Source: an uncultured Dehalococcoidia bacterium (GTDB taxonomy: Bacteria; Chloroflexota; Dehalococcoidia; Lucifugimonadales; GCA-2712585). Taken from it: a DNA stretch of 64,000 nt. Both the position numbers and the translations under genes were made by a program. The notes beneath the pieces were generated by a model. That model worked only from the letters and a program-made list of their open reading frames with translations, was not told the origin of the DNA and did no database searches. Location: positions 1,342,267 through 1,406,266 of the forward strand of contig OY282371.1 in the NCBI GenBank assembly GCA_958295715.1. The letters are read 5' to 3'. Below are positions 1-9,245 of the stretch, piece after piece; within the stretch, counting starts at the first letter, position 1; each line of letters starts with the position of its first letter.

Positions 1-6
1 CCGGCT

Positions 7-1095
7 TTGAGATGCGTTGGTCTTACCAAGACCTTCAACGGGACCCCGGCGGTGTCGGACCTGTCCCTGGAGGTGGAGGAAGGGGAGGTGCTGGCGCTGC
101 TGGGCCCCAGCGGGTGCGGCAAGACCACCGCCCTGCGAATGATAGCCGGCTTTGAGGTCCCCGACTCAGGCGAAGTGGAGGTTGGCGGGCGGCCCATGGC
201 CGGCCCCGGGGTCTTCGTCCCCCCGGATAAGCGGCGCATAGGGATGGTCTTTCAGGACTACGCCCTGTTCCCCCATCTCTCGGTGGAGGAGAACGTGGCC
301 TACGGCGTGGCAGTGGGCAACCGGTTGTTCGATAGGACCGGTCGCCGCCGGAGGCGGCTACGGCGGGCCTCACGGGTGAGCGTGACCCTGTCGCTGGTGG
401 AGTTGTCCCACCTGCGCTCCCGGATGCCCCACGAGCTTTCCGGCGGCGAGCAGCAGCGGGTGGCCCTGGCCAGGGCTTTGGCGTCGCAGCCGCATATCCT
501 GCTGCTGGACGAGCCATTTTCCAACCTCGACGCCAAGCTGCGGCAGCAGGTGCGGGAGGAGCTTAGGGAGATTTTGGGGCTGAGCGGGGTTACGACGCTG
601 TTCGTGACTCACTACCAGGAGGAGGCCCTCTACATTGGCGACCGGGTGGCGGCCCTGAACCGGGGGCGTTTGGAGCAGGTGGACGCGCCGGAGGTGGTGT
701 ACCGGTTTCCAGCCACCACCTTTGTGGCTGATTTCGTGGGCGTGGCCGATTTTCTGACGGCCGACTTCAGGGATGGCGAGATCCATACGGAGGTGGGCCG
801 GTGGCCCCAGGCCGCGCCGCCGGGAGACCCATCGGACCTGAAGGCCCTGGCCCGTCCCGACGACGTGACCTTTGAGCCGGCGGAGGAGGGGCAGGGCCGG
901 GTGGTGGCGCGGATGTACCAGGGCGCCTACTCCCTGTATCGAATAATCCTGGATTCCGGCGAGATGGTCCACTGCTCAAAGCCCGGCCTTGAGACCCACC
1001 CCGTGGGAATGCAGGTCCGGGTGCGGCTGAAGCGGGGACGGAGGCTGGTCTGCTACCAGCAGGGGCGGGCGATTACGGGGCCGGGGGCAGCCTAG
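7..1095 (+). CDS. ABC transporter ATP-binding protein (PotA/FbpC-like)
   Basis: This is the cytoplasmic ATPase subunit of an ABC importer of the spermidine/iron(III)/molybdate class. The Walker A motif GPSGCGKT lies at residues 33-40, followed by a Q-loop (FQDYALFPH), the signature LSGGEQQR, Walker B ILLLDEP and the switch His in FVTHYQEEA. The last 110 residues resemble a TOBE substrate-regulation domain. The first codon is a TTG six bases into the window, so the gene may begin upstream and be truncated here. No permease or binding-protein gene follows; partners, if linked, lie off the left edge. The substrate cannot be decided from this sequence. Confidence 0.85.
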   Translation: MRCVGLTKTFNGTPAVSDLSLEVEEGEVLALLGPSGCGKTTALRMIAGFEVPDSGEVEVGGRPMAGPGVFVPPDKRRIGMVFQDYALFPHLSVEENVAYGVAVGNRLFDRTGRRRRRLRRASRVSVTLSLVELSHLRSRMPHELSGGEQQRVALARALASQPHILLLDEPFSNLDAKLRQQVREELREILGLSGVTTLFVTHYQEEALYIGDRVAALNRGRLEQVDAPEVVYRFPATTFVADFVGVADFLTADFRDGEIHTEVGRWPQAAPPGDPSDLKALARPDDVTFEPAEEGQGRVVARMYQGAYSLYRIILDSGEMVHCSKPGLETHPVGMQVRVRLKRGRRLVCYQQGRAITGPGAA

Positions 1096-1643
1096 CGGAG
1101 CCGCGCTCCCCCCCTTCCGTCATTCCCGCTCTCCCCCCTTCCGTCATTCCCGCGCAGGCGGGAAGGGCGCGCGCGCCCACTTATGTTTTGAAGACGGTTG
1201 CCCGCCCTCTTATTCCGTCATTCCCGTGAAAACGGGAATCCAGGAAGCCCACAACCCAGGACCAACGCTCTTCAAAGCTAAAACGGGAGCGCGCGCCGAT
1301 GTCCGGTTGCCCCGGCGCAAAGGAGAGGATGGGATGGATTCCCGCGTAGGCGGGAAGGGCGCGCGCGCCCACTTATGTTTTGAAGACGGTTGCCCGCCCT
1401 CTTATTCCGTCATTCCCGTGAAAACGGGAATCCAGGAAGCCCACAACCCAGGACCAACGCTCTTCAAAGCTAAAACGGGAGCGCGCGCCGATGTCCGGTT
1501 GCCCCGGCGCAAAGGAGGGGATGGGATGGATTCCCGCCTACGCGGGAATGACGAATAGGGATTGGGTGCGGCTTTGCTTCCCGCCATTCCCGCTCCCCCT
1601 TCCGTCATTCCCGCGCAGGCGGGAATCCATCCCGTTGGCGGGG
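1096..1643. repeat. REP-like cluster with a 192-bp tandem duplication
   Basis: This non-coding stretch holds several copies of the window-wide palindrome (consensus ATTCCCGCGCAGGCGGGAAT or ATTCCCGTGAAAACGGGAAT), at about 1146-1163, 1220-1239, 1338-1355, 1412-1431, 1530-1549 and 1607-1626. Segments about 1158-1349 and 1350-1541 are near-identical tandem copies with a period of 192 bp. Each copy contains the linker with GGGCGCGCGCGCCC and TTATGTTTTGAAGACGG. No gene is supported here. Confidence 0.85.
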
Positions 1644-4600
1644 TTAGGGGAAGCGGGGGTTGGACGCCAAGAATTCCGACTCCAGGCGCTCAACGTCCTC
1701 ACTGCTGAGGTTGAAGTACCTGGCCTTGGGGTGGTGGAAGACCAGGGCGCTCACCGAGCCTTCCGGGTCCATCATGTAGCCGTCGGTTAGGGAGACGCCG
1801 AGGTTTTTTTCGGGTTCCAGGAGCCGCCAGAGTTGGGCCTGGTCCTCCAGCCTCGGACAGGCCGGGTAGCCGAAGGAGAACCGCCTGCCTTTGTAGTTCG
1901 CCTTGAAGAGGTCCTGATAGGTGACGTCTGCCGGATCCGGGAAGCCCCACATGGCCCGCAGCTTCTGGTGAAGGAGTTCCGCGAAGGCCTCGGCGCCCTC
2001 TAGGGCCAGCGCCTGAAGGATGTGGGAGGCCAGGTAGTCGCCTTCTTCCTGCCACCGGGCGGCCAGGGCGCGCACCCCGGGGCCGACGGTGGTCACAAAG
2101 GCGCCGAGGTAGTCGGGGACGCCGGCGTCTCTGGGCAGGAGGTAGTCGGCAAGGCATAGGCCGTCGCCGGAGGACTGGCGTCCGAAGCGGAACCTCTCAA
2201 TAACGGTCTCCCCGTTGGGGGAGAGAATCAGGACGTCGTCGCCCTGGGAGGCGGCGCGGAAGAACTTATACACGGCGTTGGCGTTGATATCGCGGCGTTG
2301 CAGCGTCAGGTCCTCGACGCGCCGGACCTTGTCGCGCAGGTCGAGGGCCTTGGCGTCGCCGGACTTCAGGGCCTCGGTGAATCTGCCGCGGAAGCCCAGG
2401 TGTCGCGTGTAGAGCATCACCGGGTTCACGTATTGGAATATCTCGGCCAAGTCATAGTCGCTGACAAGGTGGGTCTTCAGGTCCGGTGGAGCCGGGGCCT
2501 TCTCAACGGGAACAACGGATGAGGCCGGCCTAGCAGAAGGCGACGCAGGGATTCGATTCCCTTGCCTAGACGCCTCCCGCGCCTGGAGGGAGCCGGTCTC
2601 CTCATTCAGGGCGGCTTGCAGCTTGTCGCGCTGGACGGGGTCGGAGAGGCGGTTGGCCAGGTCCAAGCCCGTCATGGCGTCCCGCGCGTAAGCGACAAGC
2701 CCGTCGTAGGCCGGGGCGATGCGAAGGCGGCTGAACCGGTTGGTGAGGGCGGCCCCGCCAACCAAAATGGGGCAGTCTATCCCCGCGACGCGCAGGTCTT
2801 TGGCGGTTTCCACCATCATCTGAGCGGACTTAACCAGGAGGCCGGAGAGGCCAATCATGTCCGGCGAGTGGTCGCGGCAGGCCTGAATGATGTCCTGGGG
2901 CGGCGCCTTGATTCCCAGGTTGATGACCCGGTAGCCGTTGTTGGATAGGATGATGTCCACCATGTTCTTGCCGATATCGTGGACGTCTCCCTTAACGGTG
3001 GCCAGGACTATCGTGCCGCGGGTCACGGCGTCGCTCCTGCTCATGTGGGGTTCCAGGTGCGACACGGCGGCCTTCATCACCTCCGCCGAGCCGAGAACCT
3101 CCGCGACGATGAGTTGGTTCAGGCCAAAGAGCCTTCCCACCTCGTCCATGCCCGCCATGAGAGGGCCGTTGATTATGTCAAGAGGCGGGCGGGAGGCGAG
3201 GGCCTCGTTCAGGTCGTCAATCAGGCCCTCCTTTGAACCCTCGATAACGCAGGAGGCGAGGCGGTCGTCCAAGGACATGTTGGCGCGATGAGAGACGGAT
3301 TTTTCCACCCGCCGCTCCCTGAACCTGGCGACAAAGGGGGAGATGGGGTCGGCGCCGCGCCACCAGATGAGGTTTTCGGCCAGGAGACGCTCCTCCTCCG
3401 GGATAGAGGCGTAGCGCACCAGCCGCTGGGTGTTGACGATGGCCATGTCTAGGCCGGCGGCCACGCAGTGGTAGAGCATGACGGAGTTCAGGACCTCGCG
3501 GCCCGCGGGGGGCAGGCCGAAGGAGACGTTGGATATGCCAAGGATGGTCTTGGAGCGGGGGAACCGCTCCTTAATGAGGCGCACCCCCTCCACGGTCTCC
3601 GCCCCGGCCCCGGCGTAGTTGGGGTCGCCGGCCCCGATGGGGAAGACGAGGGGGTCGAAGATGACGTCCTCCGGGCTGATGCCGTATTTTCCAGTGAGAA
3701 GCTTGAGGGAACGGCCGGCGATTTCCAGCTTGCGCTCCCTGGTTATGGCCTGGGCCTGCTGCGGGTGGTCGTCGATGCAGCCGACGACGAGGGCGGCCCC
3801 GAAGCGGCGGGCCAGGGCGGCGACGGCGCCGAACCGCTCCTCGCCATCCTCCAAGTTGATGGAGTTGATGACGCTCTTGCCCGGGGTGCGTTTCAGGGCT
3901 TGGTGGAGCACGGCGGTGTCGGTGGAGTCCAACATTATGGGGACCTTCACCTTGCGGACAAGGCCGTCGAGAAAGGCCGCCATGTCCGCCATTTCGTCCC
4001 TGTCCGGGTCCTGGAGGCATACGTCTATGACGTGAGCGCCGCCGCGGACCTGCTGGCGTCCGATTTCGGTGGCCTCTTCGAACTTGGACTGGGCTATGAG
4101 GCGCTTGAATTTCCTGCTGCCAAGGACGTTGGCGCGCTCTCCCACCAGGGCTGGGCGGGTGTCCTCGTCAATAGTCAGGGTTTCCAGGCCGGACAGAGTG
4201 GAGCCACGCCGTTGCGGGGCCTTGCGAGGAACGGCCTCGGCCGCTATTCGGACGAGGGGCCGCAGGTGCTCCGGTGTGGAGCCGCAGCATCCCCCCATAA
4301 CGTTGACCCAACCCTCTTGAACAAAGGAGCCGAGGGTCCGGGCCATCATCTCCGGGGTCTCGTTGTAGTTGCCATCCTCGTCGGGGAGGCCGGCGTTGGG
4401 TATCACCGACACGGGAAAGGCGGAGACGCCGGCGAGGGCGCGGAGATGGTCCCGCATGAACTCCGGCCCGGTGGAGCAGTTCATGCCCACCCATAGGAGG
4501 TCGCGATGGGCCAGGGAGGTGTAAAAGGCTTCAACGTCCTGTCCTCCCAAAGTCGTCCCCATGGGCTCTATGGTGCACTGGACGGCAACGGGAACGTCTG

Positions 4601-5177
4601 CGTTGATGTCCTGGGCCAAGCGGTCGATGCCGGCGAGGGCGGCCTTCACGTTGAGGGTGTCTTGGGAGGTCTCAACCAGCAGGAGGTCGGCGCCGCCTTC
4701 CATAAGCCCCTGGGCCTGAACGTAGTAGCCCTGCTCAAGCTCGTCCCAGGTCACGCCTCCGGTGACGGAGATTGAGCGGGTGGTGGGACCCATGGAGCCG
4801 GCCACGAGCCGGGGATGGTCTTCCGTGGAGAACTCGTCGGCGACCTGCCGGGCGTTGCGGGCCGCGGCGCGGCTTATCTCTCTGGCCTGGTGGGCTAGCC
4901 CGTACTCGCCGAGGACCAGGGGTGAACTGCCAAAGGAGTTGGTTATGATGATGTCGACGCCTATCTCAAGGTAGGAGCGGTGGATGGCCTTCACGACGCC
5001 GGGGCGGGTGAGGTTTAGATGCTCGTTGCAGCCCTCTAACTCGGGGCCGCCAAAGTCCTCGGCGGTGAGGTTAAGGGCCTGTATCCTGGTGCCGTTGGCG
5101 TTGCCGGCCACCAGGACGCGTTGTCGCAGGAGCGCGGCCAGGGATTCCTTTGTGCTGTTTGGGCGCATGTCGTCCAC
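1644..5177 (-). CDS. metH: Cobalamin-dependent methionine synthase
   Basis: It transfers a methyl group from methyltetrahydrofolate through cobalamin to homocysteine in the cytosol. All four modules are present in 1177 residues: homocysteine-binding barrel (about 1-320), pterin-binding barrel (about 340-620), cobalamin module with DVHDIG supplying the axial His (near 731), a Pro/Ala linker, and a C-terminal SAM-dependent activation domain (about 905-1177). The zinc cysteines are intact: MNCSTG near 231 and GGCCGS near 297. The usual DGxMGT motif near residue 26 reads GNANGT, an unusual change. The start used is GTG at 5177; an in-frame ATG at 5168 is equally possible because neither has a clear ribosome-binding site. 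No cobalamin or SAM riboswitch was seen upstream. Confidence 0.95.
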   Translation of the reverse strand: MDDMRPNSTKESLAALLRQRVLVAGNANGTRIQALNLTAEDFGGPELEGCNEHLNLTRPGVVKAIHRSYLEIGVDIIITNSFGSSPLVLGEYGLAHQAREISRAAARNARQVADEFSTEDHPRLVAGSMGPTTRSISVTGGVTWDELEQGYYVQAQGLMEGGADLLLVETSQDTLNVKAALAGIDRLAQDINADVPVAVQCTIEPMGTTLGGQDVEAFYTSLAHRDLLWVGMNCSTGPEFMRDHLRALAGVSAFPVSVIPNAGLPDEDGNYNETPEMMARTLGSFVQEGWVNVMGGCCGSTPEHLRPLVRIAAEAVPRKAPQRRGSTLSGLETLTIDEDTRPALVGERANVLGSRKFKRLIAQSKFEEATEIGRQQVRGGAHVIDVCLQDPDRDEMADMAAFLDGLVRKVKVPIMLDSTDTAVLHQALKRTPGKSVINSINLEDGEERFGAVAALARRFGAALVVGCIDDHPQQAQAITRERKLEIAGRSLKLLTGKYGISPEDVIFDPLVFPIGAGDPNYAGAGAETVEGVRLIKERFPRSKTILGISNVSFGLPPAGREVLNSVMLYHCVAAGLDMAIVNTQRLVRYASIPEEERLLAENLIWWRGADPISPFVARFRERRVEKSVSHRANMSLDDRLASCVIEGSKEGLIDDLNEALASRPPLDIINGPLMAGMDEVGRLFGLNQLIVAEVLGSAEVMKAAVSHLEPHMSRSDAVTRGTIVLATVKGDVHDIGKNMVDIILSNNGYRVINLGIKAPPQDIIQACRDHSPDMIGLSGLLVKSAQMMVETAKDLRVAGIDCPILVGGAALTNRFSRLRIAPAYDGLVAYARDAMTGLDLANRLSDPVQRDKLQAALNEETGSLQAREASRQGNRIPASPSARPASSVVPVEKAPAPPDLKTHLVSDYDLAEIFQYVNPVMLYTRHLGFRGRFTEALKSGDAKALDLRDKVRRVEDLTLQRRDINANAVYKFFRAASQGDDVLILSPNGETVIERFRFGRQSSGDGLCLADYLLPRDAGVPDYLGAFVTTVGPGVRALAARWQEEGDYLASHILQALALEGAEAFAELLHQKLRAMWGFPDPADVTYQDLFKANYKGRRFSFGYPACPRLEDQAQLWRLLEPEKNLGVSLTDGYMMDPEGSVSALVFHHPKARYFNLSSEDVERLESEFLASNPRFP

Positions 5178-5347
5178 TTTTTAGGATTCTGATTGTAACA
5201 CAGGTGGAAGGGGGCCGGCCTCAGGCGGGCCTCTCATCATGCCCACCAAAGACCCCGCCGCAAAAACGGGGGGGAGTTAACACCCCTTGGCGAGTGTGCA
5301 ATAATGGAGGCATAGGGAATCCCGTCGCGTGAGGTTTCGGAGCGTTT

Positions 5348-5899
5348 ATGGCGAACAGTTTCTGGTTGGTAATCAAGAGTCCTGAGAACTACAGAATCGC
5401 GAAGGAGCGGAATTTTGACATGGTGGGTCTTATTGCCCACCACCGCCGCAAGGTGCAGAGGATGGCCCCCGGCGACCGGGCGCTGCTTTACATTGCCAAG
5501 GAGCGATGTTGGGGCGCTTCGGCCACGGTGACCACCGCCATGGTGGAGGACCACTCCCCAATTTGGCGGGTTGAGGGGGGCAGCGACTTCCCCTACCGGG
5601 TGGGAATCAAGCCCAACATAGTCCTAGACCCGTCACAGCACATTGACGCCTACCAGTTGGCCCCAAGGATGGACTTCACCCGGCGTTGGACGCCGGAACT
5701 GTGGTATCTGGCCTTCCAGGGGAGCCTGCACCTCATCTCCAAGTTCGACTTTACCATGGTGGAGGAGGAGATGAGAAAGCAGAAGCGGGGCCGCGGGCCA
5801 AGGGCGCGATCCTTCAAGGTCGCAGGGAACGGGGCCGCGTCACGCTGCAAGCTGGAGGCGCGGGGAGACCACGAGCGCGGCAGCCTGGTCCGCCCCTAG
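5348..5899 (+). CDS. EVE-domain protein
   Basis: This 183-residue protein begins with the characteristic EVE-domain opening (FWLVIKSPENY) and continues with the fold's features: a basic patch around HHRRKVQRMAPGDRALLYI and the late motif FQGSLHLISK. EVE domains are PUA-like and bind modified bases in nucleic acid. The last 45 residues form a Lys/Arg-rich tail that probably helps nucleic acid binding. The gene lies between divergent metH and convergent ppdK and is likely monocistronic. The exact ligand and role are unknown. The tail residues may be partly unstructured. Confidence 0.8.
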   Translation: MANSFWLVIKSPENYRIAKERNFDMVGLIAHHRRKVQRMAPGDRALLYIAKERCWGASATVTTAMVEDHSPIWRVEGGSDFPYRVGIKPNIVLDPSQHIDAYQLAPRMDFTRRWTPELWYLAFQGSLHLISKFDFTMVEEEMRKQKRGRGPRARSFKVAGNGAASRCKLEARGDHERGSLVRP

Positions 5900-5912
5900 C
5901 CCGGGCTAGGGG
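5893..5912. terminator. 20-bp perfect palindrome across both stop codons
   Basis: CCCCTAGCCC followed by GGGCTAGGGG forms an 8-bp stem with a 4-nt loop. It contains the TAG of the EVE gene (5897-5899) and the TAG of ppdK on the other strand (5906-5908). Three T residues follow on the + strand. It may act as a shared terminator between convergent genes, but the T-tract is short. Confidence 0.45.
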
Positions 5913-8662
5913 TTTCGCAGCGCCGCTTGCGCGGCGGCTAGGCGCGCCACCGGCACCCGGAAGGGCGAGGAGCTTACGTAGTCGAGGCCGACACGGTGGC
6001 AGAAGTCGATGCTGTCCGGGTCGCCGCCGTGCTCGCCGCAGATGCCCACCTCCAGGCCCGGCTTGGCCTGACGCCCCCTTTCGGAGCCGAGGCGTATCAG
6101 TTCGCCAACCCCGTCCGGGTCAATGGTGACGAAGGGGTCTATGGGCAGAATGCCATCCTCAATGTAGGAGCGTAGGAACTTGCCCTCGGCGTCGTCCCGG
6201 CTGTAGCCGTAGGTGGTCTGGGTGAGGTCGTTGGTGCCGAAGCTGAAGAAGTCCGACTCGGCGGCCACCTCGCCGGCGGTCAAGGCGGCCCGGGGCACCT
6301 CAATCATCGTTCCAAAGAGATAGGGGACTTCAACGCCGCGCCTCTTCTGCACCTCACCGGCGACGCTGGTGAGACGCTTCCTAAGCAGGCTCATCTCGTT
6401 GACGTGAGAGGTCAAAGGTATCATTATCTCCGGCTTAACGGAGCGGCCCGCGGCGATGAGGTCGCAGCAGGCGGACATGATGGCCTCCACCTGCATCCGG
6501 TAGACGGAGGGGAAGGTGATGCCCAGGCGACAGCCGCGATGCCCCAGCATCGGGTTGGCCTCCCGGGACTTCTCCAGCAGGTCGAGGACCGACTCCTTCT
6601 CGGCGAGGGCGGGGGAGTCGGGGTTGTTGGCGCGCAGGTCCGCTATTTCGCCGACCAGCTGCTCGTAGCTGGGGAGGAACTCGTGGAGGGGGGCGTCCAG
6701 CAGCCGTATGATGACGGGGCGGTCGCCCATGACGCCGAGTATCTTCCTGAAGTCCTCCTCCTGAAGGGCCTCCAGGCTGTTGAGGGCCCTGAGATAGGAG
6801 TTGACGGCCGGCGGCAGGTCTTCCGGCAGGACGTCGCCGATGGAGGCGAGGTCGCGGCCGGGAACCTCCTTCTCCCACCGCTCAACCTCGGCGGCGTTGA
6901 GGAGGACCTGCTGGACGGTGGCGACGCGCTCCGGCCCCAGGAACATGTGCTCGGTGCGACATAGGCCGATGCCCTCGGCGCCGAGGTTGAGGGCGCGCTG
7001 GGCGTCGGACTCCGTGTCGGCGTTGGCCATCACGCCCAGGCTCCGCTGCTCGTCGGCCCAGGACAGGAGGCGTAGGGCCTCATCCAGTTCGTCCAGGTCG
7101 GGGCTCACGGTGGGGATGCGGCCCAGAAAGACGTCCCCGGTGGAGCCGTCGATGCTAATCTCGTCTCCTTTGCGGACCACCTGGCCCCGGGACTGGAAGG
7201 AGGTGAGGTCGCGGCTGAAGGTGATCTCCTCAGCGCCAACAATGCAGGCCTTCCCAAGGCCGCGGGTCACCACGGCGGCGTGGCTGGTGGTCCCGCCCCG
7301 GCTGGTGAGGATGCCCGCCGCCTGGAGGATGCCGTTGATGTCGTCCGGGTTGGTCTCGGGGCGCACGAGGATCACGCTTTCACCCGCCCTGCCCGCGTCG
7401 GCGGCCTCGTTGGCGTTGAAGTAGACGACGCCCGACGCGGCGCCGGGGGAGGCCGCGGCCCCGTTTGCGATGAGGGAGCCACGGGCTACGGCGTCGTCCT
7501 GAGCCTCGTGGTCGAAGCGCGGGACCAGCAGCCGGGCAAGCTCCTCCGGCTCCACCCTCATAATGGCCTCTCCCTTGGTTATCAGCCCCTCCTCGGCCAT
7601 GTCAACGGCCGTCCGCACGGCGGCGTGGGCGGTCCTCTGGGCGTTTCGGGTCTGAAGGAGGTACAGGCGTCCCTGCTCAATGGTGAACTCAACGTCCTGA
7701 ACGTCCTTATAGTGGGTCTCCAACTGCTCAGCGAGGCCGGTGAGCCGGCGGTATATCTGCGGGTGAGTGGAGGCCATGAGGGAGACGTGCTCCGGCGTCC
7801 GCACGCCCGCCACCACGTCCTCGCCCTGGGCGTTGACCAGGTATTCGCCGTAAATCTGCCTCTCCCCGTTGGCGGGGTTGCGGGTGAAAAGAACGCCGGT
7901 GCCGCTGTCTTCGCCGGTGTTGCCGAAGACCATGGCCATTATGTTAACGGCGGTGCCCAGGTCGTGGGGGATGCCGCGGAAGTTGCGGTACTCGGTGGCC
8001 CTGGGGTTGTGCCAGCTTTCGAAGACGGCGATGACGGCCAAGCGCAGCTGCTCCCACGGGTCGGAAGGCGTTTCACGGCCGGCGCCCTGTAGGATGGCGG
8101 CCTTGAAGTCGGCTATCAAGGCGGTCAGGTGGTCGGCGGATAGCTCGTGGTCCAACCGGACGCCGGCCTCCTTCTTGCGTTCCTCCAGTATCTCCTCAAA
8201 GATGGAGGAGGAGACGTCCATGGCGACGTCGGCGAATATCTGAAGGAAGCGGCGGTAGGCGTCTAAGGCGGCCCGGCGGTTGTTCATCTGCCGGGCGAGT
8301 CCCTCAACGGCCTCGTCGTTGACGCCGAGGTTCAGGATGGTGTCCATCATGCCGGGCATGGAGAACCGGGCGCCGGAGCGCACGGAGACGAGGAGGGGGT
8401 TGGAAGGGTCGCCGAGGCTGCGTCCCACGTTGTCGCCGAGTTCCCGCACGTGGGCCTGGATGTCTTCCCAAAGGCCGTCGGGCATCCTCTTGCCTATCCT
8501 GTAGTATTCGAGGGAGACGTCGGTGGTGATGACGAAACCCGGAGGGACGGGTAGGCCGAGCGCCACCATTTCGGAGAGGTTGGCCCCCTTGCCGCCCAAG
8601 AGGTTGCGCATTTGGGCGTTGCCCTCGCTGAAACGGTAGATCTGCTTTTTGGCGGTGTTCAT
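5906..8662 (-). CDS. ppdK: Pyruvate, phosphate dikinase
   Basis: It interconverts pyruvate, ATP and phosphate with PEP, AMP and pyrophosphate in central carbon metabolism. The 918 residues match the usual length. An N-terminal ATP-grasp domain opens with FSEGNAQMRNLLGGKGANLSEM (split here as FSEGNAQMRN and LLGGKGANLSEM). The phospho-His swivel motif GGTTSHAAVV lies near residue 462. The PEP/pyruvate barrel carries LCRTEHMF near 567, and the catalytic Cys sits in GICGEHGG near 874. The ATG at 8662 is preceded by a weak candidate promoter (TTGGTA, 16 bp, TAACAT) reading leftward. The gene is convergent with the EVE gene and is probably transcribed alone. Confidence 0.96.
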   Translation of the reverse strand: MNTAKKQIYRFSEGNAQMRNLLGGKGANLSEMVALGLPVPPGFVITTDVSLEYYRIGKRMPDGLWEDIQAHVRELGDNVGRSLGDPSNPLLVSVRSGARFSMPGMMDTILNLGVNDEAVEGLARQMNNRRAALDAYRRFLQIFADVAMDVSSSIFEEILEERKKEAGVRLDHELSADHLTALIADFKAAILQGAGRETPSDPWEQLRLAVIAVFESWHNPRATEYRNFRGIPHDLGTAVNIMAMVFGNTGEDSGTGVLFTRNPANGERQIYGEYLVNAQGEDVVAGVRTPEHVSLMASTHPQIYRRLTGLAEQLETHYKDVQDVEFTIEQGRLYLLQTRNAQRTAHAAVRTAVDMAEEGLITKGEAIMRVEPEELARLLVPRFDHEAQDDAVARGSLIANGAAASPGAASGVVYFNANEAADAGRAGESVILVRPETNPDDINGILQAAGILTSRGGTTSHAAVVTRGLGKACIVGAEEITFSRDLTSFQSRGQVVRKGDEISIDGSTGDVFLGRIPTVSPDLDELDEALRLLSWADEQRSLGVMANADTESDAQRALNLGAEGIGLCRTEHMFLGPERVATVQQVLLNAAEVERWEKEVPGRDLASIGDVLPEDLPPAVNSYLRALNSLEALQEEDFRKILGVMGDRPVIIRLLDAPLHEFLPSYEQLVGEIADLRANNPDSPALAEKESVLDLLEKSREANPMLGHRGCRLGITFPSVYRMQVEAIMSACCDLIAAGRSVKPEIMIPLTSHVNEMSLLRKRLTSVAGEVQKRRGVEVPYLFGTMIEVPRAALTAGEVAAESDFFSFGTNDLTQTTYGYSRDDAEGKFLRSYIEDGILPIDPFVTIDPDGVGELIRLGSERGRQAKPGLEVGICGEHGGDPDSIDFCHRVGLDYVSSSPFRVPVARLAAAQAALRNP

Positions 8663-9043
8663 CTGCTGGCTCGCTCCTACAATATGTTAAGTAGGTAGAA
8701 TTGTATACCAAAGAGAGCGCCCTTCGCTACGCTGGAGGGGTGAGTCTGCGTCGATGCGCGCTTTCGCGTCCCCTTTCCGTCATCCCCGTCCCCCTTTCCG
8801 TCATTCCCGCGAAGGCGGGAAGGGCGCGTGCGCCCACTTCTGTTTTGAAGAGCGCTGATTCTGCATTGGCGGCTCTTGGCGGCGCCTCCTCTCCTATCCG
8901 CCATTCCCGCCTCCCCCCTTTCCGTCATTCCCGCGCAGGCGGGAAGGGCGCGTGCGCCCACGTAAGTTTCGAAGAGGGCTGGTCCTGCGTTGGAGGCTTC
9001 TGGCCCCACTATCCGCATTCCCGCCGCCACCCCCTCCGTCATT
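8663..9043. repeat. REP-like cluster left of the IS110 insertion
   Basis: Two copies of the composite repeat (palindrome, then GGGCGCGTGCGCCCAC, then a GAAGAG-containing linker) occupy about 8800-8870 and 8925-8995. The last repeat arm, CCGTCATT at 9036-9043, is cut off by the insertion and its other half resumes at 10236. No gene is supported. Confidence 0.8.
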
Positions 9044-9057
9044 TGTATGTTGAAAAA

Positions 9058-9245
9058 GTCTTGTAGGGAGGCCAATCTACAAGACGGGCGCGGGGGGCGC
9101 GTCGGCCGTCATTGGGCGAGCGGCCCCCTGGGGTTCCGCTGCGCCGTGCGGGAGTAAGACACCCCCCGCGCCATCGTCAAGCCGCTCCGAAGGGATACAC
9201 GGGCGTAGAGGCCCGCATTTGCAAGTGCGGAGGGCGACGACAGTA
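9058..9245 (+). ncRNA. Candidate bridge RNA of the IS110 element
   Basis: Three structures follow each other. (1) A 9-bp hairpin, GTCTTGTAG (9058-9066) with CTACAAGAC (9077-9085). (2) An 11-bp stem, GGCGCGGGGGG (9087-9097) with CCCCCCGCGCC (9162-9172), encloses CCGTCATT (9106-9113), a hairpin (9115-9145) and GTGCGGGAG (9146-9154). The first guide equals the left target plus core; the second can pair with TTCCCGCGC of the right target. (3) A second stem, TCGTC..GCCGCTCCG (9174-9189) with CGGAGGGCGACGA (9228-9240), encloses GGGATAC (9192-9198), hairpin CGGGC/GCCCG (9200-9215) and TGCAAG (9220-9225). These match the element's right end and pair with core plus left end (CTTGTA). The layout follows the known IS621 bridge RNA. 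Folding was done by eye. Confidence 0.75.

Noticed and set aside
1100..1650. CRISPR-like array from repeated palindromes
   Set aside because: Spacing is irregular, the spacers are themselves duplicated repeat sequence, and there are no cas genes.
3468..4496. A 342-codon open frame antisense to metH
   Set aside because: The metH frame shows conserved motifs throughout; the antisense frame shows none.
5178..5347. Riboswitch between metH and the EVE gene
   Set aside because: No cobalamin, SAM or SAH riboswitch core could be recognised in the 170 bp.
9088..9094. GCGCGGG as the right target guide
   Set aside because: It is complementary to the right target, but it lies in the 11-bp enclosing stem and on the wrong side of the left guide; GTGCGGGAG at 9146-9154 fits better.
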